Positions 1 to 5,276 of a stretch of 5,910 nt of DNA are shown one piece after another. The position numbers and the translations under genes were made by a program. Position 1 is the stretch's first letter; every line of letters begins with the position of its first letter. The stretch comes from JBBSVE01 sp038233815 (GTDB lineage Bacteria; Pseudomonadota; Alphaproteobacteria; Rhodobacterales; Rhodobacteraceae): contig JBBSVE010000176.1 in the NCBI GenBank assembly GCA_038233815.1, forward strand, positions 1 through 5,910, in the 5' to 3' direction. The notes under the pieces are model-generated. The model saw only the letters and a program-made list of their open reading frames with translations. It had not been told where the DNA came from and searched no databases.

Positions 1-382
1 GATGGCCTCGCGCCCGAGCGCCACGGCCAGATGCGTCTTGCCCATGCCCGGTGGCCCGAGCAGCAGGAGCGCGTCTTCGTTGGCGATGAACCGGCCCGTG
101 GCGAGGTCGCGGATCTGCGCACGGTCGACGGAAGGCTGGGCGGCATAGTCGACGTTTGCGAGATCCCTCACGAAGGGGAACTTCGCCAGACCGAAGCTCA
201 TGTCGATCCGCCGCTGGTCCTTCCGGGCGATCTCGCGCTCGCACAGGAAGGCCAGTGCGTCGCGCAGTGTCATCTCCCCCCCGCATGGCCTCGTCGAGAA
301 GGCTGTCGAGTTGATCCCGCATCGCCGTCAACGTCAGCCGCGTGAGCATTCGGTCGAGGTCGTCCTGCGTATGTAAGCCCAT
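1..382 (-). pseudogene. istB: IstB-like ATP-binding helper of IS21 transposase, frameshifted, partial at window edge
   Basis: IstB is the AAA+ ATPase that assists IstA in IS21 transposition. The start ATG (382-380) overlaps the istA stop, and the first frame gives a typical IstB beginning, with LTAMRDQLDSLLDEAM. After the C run at 276-282 (G run on the coding strand) that frame turns to nonsense. Shifting by one base restores IstB: MTLRDALAFLCEREIARKDQ (from 273), then IDMSFGLAKFPFVRDL, QPSVDRAQIRDLATGRF and the Walker A motif GPPGMGKT at 57-34. Six G instead of seven would give an unbroken reading (EAMRGEMTLRDAL). The rest of the protein (Walker B and beyond) lies outside the window. The family is about 240-260 residues; about 126 codons are visible. 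Family assignment is firm. Whether the shift is a real mutation or a homopolymer read error cannot be told from one sequence. Confidence 0.85.
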
Positions 383-687
383 CACCAAGCTCCTCCGGGC
401 GCGGCTTCGTACTCGGCGAGGGGACGCAGCAGCGTCGGTATCGGGACCTGCATCTCCTCGTCCGCATCATTTCCCTGCACTCTCACGATCCGCGCCACCC
501 GGCCCGCGGCCCCGGCGACGCCTTCGAAGTGCGCGCGGTCGATGATGCGTCCACGCCGACCGGCACTGCGCTGGTGGCAGGCGACCTCGGTGCCGGCATG
601 GGTGACGCGGACCACCTCGGCCATGACCAGCACCCGGACCCGCTCGCCGATCAGCCGCCACGGGACCGAGTAGGCGTTCGTTTCCAT
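382..687 (-). pseudogene. istA: C-terminal fragment of IS21-family transposase IstA
   Basis: About 101 residues match the C-terminal beta-rich tail of IS21 IstA. They begin with TNAYSVPWRLIGERV, continue through VTHAGTEVACHQ and RIIDRAHFEGVAG, and end in TLLRPLAEYEAAPGGAW, the usual C-terminal signature. A full IstA is roughly 400-500 residues, so the N-terminal helix-turn-helix and the whole DDE integrase core are missing. The frame stays open upstream of the first ATG to a TGA near 741, but those residues (VPVLCSFRCSRL) do not look like IstA. The break therefore falls about 690-705, roughly 60 bp beyond the tetR stop. The ATG at 687 is an internal Met, not a true start. Stop codon 384-382 overlaps the istB start. 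The fragment is non-functional as a transposase. Confidence 0.85.
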
Positions 688-756
688 CTCGAGCCTAGAG
701 CATCTAAAGCTGCAAAGTACCGGAACTCTAATCAGGAGCAGATTTCAATGCTCGGC

Positions 757-1338
757 CTATGATGTCGTCCTATCGAGCATCATTCCTGCCATATTCTGTC
801 CACGCCGCAGGCTGCCCGCATCGGCGAACATCTGTGCCTGGGCGATTGCGCCGTCGATCAGCAGGTGCAGGGACAAGGCCAGGTCATCGGGGTCTGCGAC
901 GTCCATCCGCATCGTTTCCCGTCGGAACATGGCGACGAACGCGCGCTTGTGCTCGACGGCGATCTGGCGGGCGGGGTCGCGGGGTTCGGGATATTCGTTC
1001 GCCGCCTTCAGGAACAGGCATCCGGCAAAACCGACAGGGGTCTCGAGTTCCCCCTCGACCCATTTATCCACGGCACCGAACACTGCCAGGATCCGGTCGC
1101 GAGGCTCATCCCCGGCGGCTTTGATCCCGTCCTGAACGGTCGCGAGCAGGGCTTCGGATCGGCGCGTAAGGGTTGCGAGAACAAGCGCCTCCTTGTCCGG
1201 GAAGTTGTTGTAGAGTGTCATCGGCACAACGCCAGCTTCGGACGTGATCCGATTGATGCCCGTCGCGCCGAACCCTCGCGCCGAAAACAGCGCCTCGGCG
1301 GTATCGAGTAGGATATCCCGCTTGCTGCTGCGTCCCAT
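757..1338 (-). CDS. TetR/AcrR-family transcriptional repressor
   Basis: The product is 193 residues, normal for TetR regulators, which bind DNA as dimers and release it on binding a small ligand. The N-terminal DNA-binding domain is clear: residues 1-55 include RDILLDTAEALFSARGFGAT, the recognition region INRITSEAGVVPMTLYNNF and DKEAL. The C-terminal ligand/dimer domain has the GCLFLKAANEYPEP stretch, then a helix with VEHKRAFVAMFRRE and a final LHLLIDGAIAQAQMF helix, typical of one large TetR subgroup. The start ATG (1338-1336) follows a GGGAG ribosome binding site (1349-1345) with a 6-base spacer. The gene is divergent from the DUF1348-GST-flavin/ferredoxin operon, so it most likely represses that operon and itself. 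Candidate operators lie at 1369-1384 and 1461-1472. Its 3' end (TAG 759-757) sits about 60 bp from the broken IS21 edge but is intact. The ligand is unknown. Confidence 0.92.
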   Translation of the reverse strand: MGRSSKRDILLDTAEALFSARGFGATGINRITSEAGVVPMTLYNNFPDKEALVLATLTRRSEALLATVQDGIKAAGDEPRDRILAVFGAVDKWVEGELETPVGFAGCLFLKAANEYPEPRDPARQIAVEHKRAFVAMFRRETMRMDVADPDDLALSLHLLIDGAIAQAQMFADAGSLRRGQNMAGMMLDRTTS

Positions 1339-1368
1339 GATGCGCTCCCGCGTGTCGCCCTCGGTCGA

Positions 1369-1384
1369 GGGATAGCCTTATCCC
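1369..1384. promoter_or_regulatory. Candidate TetR operator: 16-bp inverted repeat upstream of tetR
   Basis: GGGATAgcctTATCCC is a perfect 6-bp inverted repeat with a 4-base centre, 31-46 bp upstream of the tetR start. Its size, symmetry and position suit autorepression by a TetR dimer. A lone half-site match (GGGATAA, 1486-1492) occurs on the operon side. It is flanked by a direct repeat GGTCGA (1363-1368 and 1385-1390). A second dyad CCCTCGgtCGAGGG (1358-1371) partly overlaps it. There is no binding evidence; the call rests on symmetry and location. Confidence 0.45.
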
Positions 1385-1460
1385 GGTCGACTTGCACCCG
1401 GATCGCGCCGAAGTGAACGATCGCAGCGCATCCGGGGGGTTCCCATCCTCCCATATTATG

Positions 1461-1472
1461 TAGATATACCTA
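1461..1472. promoter_or_regulatory. Second candidate operator and AT-rich promoter zone
   Basis: TAGATATACCTA is symmetric at 10 of 12 positions. It lies in the only AT-rich patch of the intergenic region (about 1453-1481), which also contains a possible plus-strand -10 hexamer TATTAT at 1454-1459. No good -35 box is seen at the expected distance, so promoter placement is tentative. The site would suit repression of the rightward operon. Its sequence does not match the 1369-1384 dyad, so at most one of the two is likely to be the true TetR site, or different proteins bind them. Confidence 0.3.
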
Positions 1473-1604
1473 ATTGAAATTTGGAGGGATAACGAGAATG
1501 AGTACGGCATCGAAAATGCAAACCAGACCCGCGATCTGGCCGACGAGATTGCAAGACATGACGCCGTCATTGCCGACCTCAGACGAGATTTCGCCGTTCT
1601 GTAG
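1464..1604 (+). pseudogene. Possible remnant of a gene's C-terminal end in the operon leader
   Basis: This frame has no ATG, GTG or TTG start and lies between TAG (1461-1463) and TAG (1602-1604). It encodes 46 residues. The last part, EYGIENANQTRDLADEIARH followed by DAVIADLRRDFAVL, has the balanced, charged, helix-forming composition of a real protein tail, possibly coiled coil. It is not related to DUF1348. I do not recognise the family. It may be a scar of an older gene cut off by rearrangement, or chance. A competing reading in the DUF1348 frame starts at ATG 1498 behind GGAGG (1483-1487), but its composition looks less protein-like. Confidence 0.3.
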
Positions 1605-1635
1605 GAGAAGCGCTGGCTGTTTCAAGGATGCCGGG

Positions 1636-2106
1636 ATGACTAACTCCCGTCCGCCGCTACCACCTTTCACAGCGGACACCGCCGCGCAGAAGGCCCGTCT
1701 GGCAGAGGATGCCTGGAATCGTCAGGACCCGAAATCGGTCGCGCTGGCCTATACGCCGGACAGAGTCTGGCGGAACCGCTCCACCTTCCTGCAAGGGCGC
1801 GAGGCCATCGTCGCCTTTCTGACCGCCGAATGGGAGCATGAGCACGACTACCGCCTCATCAAGGAGGTCTGGGCGTTCCACGGCAATCGCATCGCCGCGC
1901 GCTTCGCCGATGAATTCCGCACTGCCGGCGCCGACTGGTTCCGTACCCATGGCAACGAGCAATGGCAGTTCGACGTGGACTGCCTGATCGAGCGGCGCGA
2001 GACCAGCATCAACGACGTCGCCATCGCCACAACTAACCACCTGTTCACATGGGGCCCAGGTCCGCGCCCCGACGACTTTCCCGGCATGACCGATCTTGGC
2101 CTCTGA
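1636..2106 (+). CDS. DUF1348 / NTF2-like (SnoaL-superfamily) protein
   Basis: The product is 156 residues, close to the roughly 150-residue norm for DUF1348. These proteins adopt the small cone-shaped NTF2-like fold, which either binds ligands or catalyses; no DUF1348 function is established to my knowledge. Family signatures run throughout: LPPFTADTAAQKARLAEDAW near the N-terminus, then ALAYTPDRVWRNRSTFLQGR, VAFLTAEWEHEHDYRLIKEV, WAFHGNRIAARFADEF, and the tail RPDDFPGMTDLGL. ATG 1636 is chosen because family similarity starts at once (MTNSRPPLPPF) and AAGGA (1624-1628) precedes it by 7 bases. The same frame is open upstream to TTG 1474 and ATG 1498 (the latter behind GGAGG), which would add 46-54 atypical residues. 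It is the first gene of the operon, 22 bases ahead of the GST gene. It probably acts in the cytoplasm, as no signal peptide or membrane segment is seen. Confidence 0.88.
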   Translation: MTNSRPPLPPFTADTAAQKARLAEDAWNRQDPKSVALAYTPDRVWRNRSTFLQGREAIVAFLTAEWEHEHDYRLIKEVWAFHGNRIAARFADEFRTAGADWFRTHGNEQWQFDVDCLIERRETSINDVAIATTNHLFTWGPGPRPDDFPGMTDLGL

Positions 2107-2128
2107 AACCCCGAAGAAGGATACCGAC

Positions 2129-2773
2129 ATGAACCCCAAGTTCGCGGGCCGCGCGCCCGTCAAACTTTACCGGAACCCGCTCTCGGGCCATTGTCATCGG
2201 GTCGAGCTGATGTTCGCCTTCCTCGACATCCCCTACGAGACCGTCGACCTCGACATGGCCAACGGCGCGCACAAGGCGCCCGAGTTCCTGGCCATGAGCC
2301 CGCTCGGCAAGGTGCCCGCCATCGACGACAACGGCACGGTTCTGTCGGATTCGAATGCCATCCTTACCTACCTGGTCCGTGCCTACGACGACGGGCAGGG
2401 CTGGCTGCCCGACACCCCGCTGGAGGCGGCCGAGGTGCAGCGCTGGTTCTCCCTCGCCGCGGGAGAGATCGCCTGCGGCCCCTGCGCCGCGCGGCTGGTC
2501 CATGTGTTCGGCGCGGAGCTGGACTGGAATGTGGCCAAGGGCATCACCGATGGCCTCTTCGCTGTGATGGAGCCGATGCTCGCCACCCGCGCCTTCCTCG
2601 CGGGTGACGCGATTACCGTCGCCGACGTGGCGGGCTACAGCTACATTGCCCACGCGCCCGAGGGCGGCGTGCCGCTCGACGCCTATCCCAACATCCGCGT
2701 CTGGCTGGGCCGGGTCGAGGCGCATCCCGGCTTCGTCGGCATGGCGCGCTCGCCGCTGCCCGCCGCCGCCTAA
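2129..2773 (+). CDS. Glutathione S-transferase
   Basis: This 214-residue cytosolic GST has the usual two domains. The N-terminal thioredoxin-like domain (about 11-90) reads VKLYRNPLSGHCHRVELMF, with the candidate glutathione-activating Ser19 or Cys22 in the SGHC segment. It continues with SPLGKVPAI (cis-Pro63) and the SDSNAI glutathione-binding turn (Ser75). The helical C-terminal domain includes WFSLAAGEIACGPCAARLV and the N-capping box T163-V-A-D166, then YSYIAHAPEGGVPLDAYPNI. ATG 2129 follows AAGAAGG (2114-2120) by 8 bases. An upstream in-frame TTG at 2096 would overlap the previous gene and lacks GST similarity. GSTs conjugate glutathione to electrophiles or reduce peroxides and disulfides; the substrate here is unknown. 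It ends 12 bases before the flavin/ferredoxin fusion, implying co-transcription and a shared substrate pathway. Confidence 0.93.
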   Translation: MNPKFAGRAPVKLYRNPLSGHCHRVELMFAFLDIPYETVDLDMANGAHKAPEFLAMSPLGKVPAIDDNGTVLSDSNAILTYLVRAYDDGQGWLPDTPLEAAEVQRWFSLAAGEIACGPCAARLVHVFGAELDWNVAKGITDGLFAVMEPMLATRAFLAGDAITVADVAGYSYIAHAPEGGVPLDAYPNIRVWLGRVEAHPGFVGMARSPLPAAA

Positions 2774-2785
2774 GGGGAGGGGGCC

Positions 2786-4777
2786 ATGGACGAGAACCGC
2801 ACTCCATTCCACGCGGGCGAGATCGCGGTGCAGACCCGCGCGGGCGTGGCGGAAGAGGTCGACGCTACCGGTATCCGCAGCGGCATGCCGGACCAGCATC
2901 GACGGTTCTTCGAGGCGCTGCCGTTCCTGGCCCTTGGCCTGCTGGACTGTGCGGGTCGCCCTTGGGTCGTTCCCGTCTGGGACACGGAGATCTTCGCCCG
3001 CTCGCCCGATTCGCATCACCTGGCTTTGAACGCGCCCCTGCCCTTCGCCACCGCGCTCGATCTCGACCTGTCGGAGGGCTCGCATGTCGGCGTTCTGGGG
3101 ATCGAGCCGGAGACGCGCCGTCGCAACCGAATGAACGGCAGGCTCACCGATGCGACCGGGAATGGCCTGACGATCCGCGTCGATCAGAGCTTTGGCAACT
3201 GCCCGCAGTATATCCAGCGACGCGGCCTGACATTGCTGCCCCCCGTCGCCCCGGTCGAGGCGCGCACGGACACCTTATCGCAGGCAGCGCACGATCTGAT
3301 CGCACGGGCGGACACCTTCTTCATCGCCTCGCGCACCGCCGATCTCGGCCCAGATCCGCGCAGGGGTGTCGATGCCTCACATAGGGGCGGGCGTCCGGGC
3401 TTCGTCTGCGTCGATGCCGACAGTTTGCTGACCTTTCCCGATTTCGCGGGCAACCGCTTCTTCAACACGTTGGGCAACATCGAGGCCGATGGCCGCGTCG
3501 GCCTGTGCTTCCCCGACTGGCAGACCGGCGACATTCTCTTTCTCACGGGGCACGCGCGCATCGTCTGGGACAGAGCGCGCATCGAGGCCTTCGCCGGAGC
3601 GGAGCGGCTGGTGGAGGTGCAGATCGATGACAGCCTCTTCGCGCCCGCGGCCTTCGCCACCAAGGGCGACCTGATCGAGGCCTGGCCGCCGCTGGACGAT
3701 ACCGGCACGTGGCCCGAGGCGGCGGCCGATGCCCTGCGCCGCGACGGCTGGCGTCGCTTCCGGATCGAAGCCCGTGTAGACGAAAGCGCAGTCATTACCT
3801 CCTTCTATCTGGAGCCCTCCGATGGCGGTCCGGTCGAGTCGTATCTGCCGGGACAGTTCCTGCCCGTGCGCCTGAACGGGGATATTTTGCGCAACTACAC
3901 CCTATCGCAGGCGCCGACGAGCAAAGGCTACCGGATTTCCGTGAAGCGAGAGGCGCATGGCACCGGGTCACGATATCTGCATGACCGGGTACAGGTCGGC
4001 GACGGGATCGAGGTCGGCAAGCCCGCCGGCGCGTTTACCCTGACGGACGGCGACGACCCCGTCGTCCTCCTGTCTGCGGGCGTGGGGATCACGCCGATGA
4101 TCGCCCTGCTGGACGGGCTGGCGCAGGCGGTCGAGCGAGGTGCTGCTCCCCGGCCCGTCTGGTTCATGCATGCCGCCCGCAACGGTCGCAACCGGTCCTT
4201 TGCCGGGTATCTCGACGGGTTACGTCTGCGGCACGACTGGCTGCATGTCTTCACCAGTTTCTCGAGGCCCGACGTGGACGATGCCTTGGGGGAGACCCAT
4301 GACGGGGAGGATCGTATCGACATCGAAACGCTGAAGACGCTGCTGCCCTTCGCGGCGCATCACTTTTACCTCTGCGGTCCCAAAGGATTCATGTGCTCCC
4401 TCTACGGCGGCTTGCGCGACACCGGTATCGACGTTGGTCACATCCACCACGAGTTCTTCGGCGACGGCGATCTGGGCGATGCGGCACCGCAGGAAAAGGC
4501 GCTACCCGTGCCCGATACCGCCTCCGTCCACTTCGACGTCTCTGGTACGGAACGGGTCTGGACGTCCGAAAGCGGCTCCCTCCTCGATTTGGCGGAATCT
4601 GCTGGCCTGTCGCCCAAATTCAACTGCCGCAAAGGCAACTGCGGTACCTGTGCAGTCCGCCTGATTTCCGGGAAAGTTGCCTACGACATAAAGCCGGCCG
4701 TCACGCCGCCCGAAGGTCAGGCCCTCATCTGCTGTGCGCGGCCCGCGGACGAGGAGGGGGTCGTGCTAAGGGTCTGA
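2786..4777 (+). CDS. Three-part redox fusion: PPOX-like flavin domain, FAD/NAD reductase, 2Fe-2S ferredoxin
   Basis: This 663-residue protein is a probable electron-transfer enzyme of the cytoplasm. Residues about 40-310 form a pyridoxamine-phosphate-oxidase-like split-barrel of the COG3576 type, with SFGNCPQYIQRR (Cys139), GVDASHRGGRPGFV and GNRFFNTLGNIEADGRVGL (from Gly222, flavin site). Residues about 325-425 are a ferredoxin-reductase FAD domain (R369-N-Y-T-L-S374, then GTGSRYLHD). Residues about 427-550 bind NAD(P) (G432-VGITPM, CGPKGFM from Cys530), like flavohaemoglobin and Hcr reductases. Residues about 575-663 are a plant-type ferredoxin with cluster cysteines C614, C619, C622 and C649; C650 is an extra adjacent cysteine. 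ATG 2786 follows a GGGGAGGGGG Shine-Dalgarno (2774-2783). All key motifs are intact. Expected flow is NAD(P)H to FAD to 2Fe-2S, with the N-terminal flavin domain as possible reductase site. The substrate is unknown. The architecture is known in databases but, to my knowledge, little characterised. Confidence 0.92.
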   Translation: MDENRTPFHAGEIAVQTRAGVAEEVDATGIRSGMPDQHRRFFEALPFLALGLLDCAGRPWVVPVWDTEIFARSPDSHHLALNAPLPFATALDLDLSEGSHVGVLGIEPETRRRNRMNGRLTDATGNGLTIRVDQSFGNCPQYIQRRGLTLLPPVAPVEARTDTLSQAAHDLIARADTFFIASRTADLGPDPRRGVDASHRGGRPGFVCVDADSLLTFPDFAGNRFFNTLGNIEADGRVGLCFPDWQTGDILFLTGHARIVWDRARIEAFAGAERLVEVQIDDSLFAPAAFATKGDLIEAWPPLDDTGTWPEAAADALRRDGWRRFRIEARVDESAVITSFYLEPSDGGPVESYLPGQFLPVRLNGDILRNYTLSQAPTSKGYRISVKREAHGTGSRYLHDRVQVGDGIEVGKPAGAFTLTDGDDPVVLLSAGVGITPMIALLDGLAQAVERGAAPRPVWFMHAARNGRNRSFAGYLDGLRLRHDWLHVFTSFSRPDVDDALGETHDGEDRIDIETLKTLLPFAAHHFYLCGPKGFMCSLYGGLRDTGIDVGHIHHEFFGDGDLGDAAPQEKALPVPDTASVHFDVSGTERVWTSESGSLLDLAESAGLSPKFNCRKGNCGTCAVRLISGKVAYDIKPAVTPPEGQALICCARPADEEGVVLRV

Positions 4778-5276
4778 TCCATCCGGCAAAGAAAGGCCTT
4801 TCGCACAACGTCGATGCTCAGTGGACAAGCAAAATTTCTTGCACCGATGGAGCGTGCGCGACCCCGTGGAAAAGCCGACAAGGATGCACGATATGCCCCA
4901 GCCGTGCTTGCGAATCGACTTGGCGCTTCCATCCGCGGGCGAGCGATCCGCCTCCGGCAGAATCACTGGCGCGACGTTCAGGACACAGATGGTGCAAACT
5001 TGCACGACGGACTTCTGAAACGCTTTACCCGTCACAGTAGAGTGGCTTCTACGCATTTGAAACGATCTTAGACATGGGTCTGAAGGCTTTTGAAACGGCT
5101 TTCCATTGGTCGCCATCGCCAAAGCAGTCGTTCATGCTGCACGCCGCATCGGCCAATGGGGCTCGAGCCGGACCTTCGCCGCGTGGCACCCGAAGGCCCG
5201 CAGTGCGGGACAAAATGGGCTTTCGCCGCGCCATGCATGAATGTCAGCTTTAGCCGGGTGTGACGCTTGAGAAGGT
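4778..5276. other. Gene-free interval between convergent genes
   Basis: No reading frame here looks like a real protein: short frames on both strands overlap each other and have atypical, Cys/Arg/Ser-rich composition. Visible structure includes the 12-bp palindrome GAAAGGCCTTTC (4791-4802), three TGAAACG copies (5016-5022, 5058-5064, 5091-5097) and the palindrome at 5197-5209. No hairpin followed by a T run qualifies as a strong terminator for either flanking gene. The part at about 5070-5260 resembles, from memory, degenerate intergenic sequence dispersed in Rhodobacteraceae genomes; this was not checked. Confidence 0.5.
5173..5209. repeat. Pair of adjacent inverted repeats in the intergenic stretch
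   Basis: CCTTCG (5173-5178) pairs with CGAAGG (5191-5196) across a 12-base loop. It is followed directly by CCCGCAgTGCGGG (5197-5209), a 6-bp inverted repeat around a single base. The two could form consecutive hairpins. There is no T run after them on either strand, so they do not look like intrinsic terminators. They may be part of a dispersed repeat or a transcript-end structure downstream of the minus-strand transporter gene. Confidence 0.4.

Larger units (their letters stand above)
1..693 (-). mobile_element. IS21-family insertion sequence relic (3' part of istA plus start of istB)
   Basis: Two adjacent minus-strand reading frames match the conserved tail of IstA and the N-terminal half of IstB, in the normal IS21 order with the usual one-base TGATG overlap at 380-384. 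The element is incomplete. IstA similarity begins only at about 690, so the DDE catalytic part and the terminal repeat beyond it are gone. IstB runs off the window at position 1. An apparent one-base insertion at 276-282 also breaks istB. No terminal inverted repeat or target duplication is visible. This copy could not transpose on its own unless the istB break is a sequencing error and transposase is supplied from elsewhere. The boundary at about 690-705 is estimated from where similarity stops. Confidence 0.85.

Noticed and set aside
31..345. Plus-strand open frame at the left edge
   Set aside because: It is antisense to istB, which has an unmistakable Walker A motif and family sequence on the minus strand.
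1474..1635. N-terminal extension of the DUF1348 protein from TTG 1474 or ATG 1498
   Set aside because: Family similarity begins exactly at ATG 1636, which has its own AAGGA site. The extension would make the protein unusually long and looks non-coding.
2045..3085. Long 346-codon minus-strand open frame
   Set aside because: It is antisense to the well-supported GST and fusion genes, and its Arg/Gly/His-rich translation is typical of a shadow of GC-rich coding DNA.
4791..4802. Palindrome GAAAGGCCTTTC just after the fusion gene as an intrinsic terminator
   Set aside because: The stem has no loop and is only half G/C, and no T run follows on the plus strand (only TTTG on the minus strand).
5016..5097. 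Three TGAAACG copies as a CRISPR-like or iteron array
   Set aside because: Only 7 bases are shared, spacings differ (42 and 33 bases), and there is no longer common repeat or adjacent cas or replication gene.
4766..5122. Minus-strand 118-codon open frame as a gene
   Set aside because: It overlaps the 3' end of the fusion gene, has odd Cys/Arg/Ser-rich composition, no recognisable domain, and competes with similar-length frames on the other strand.
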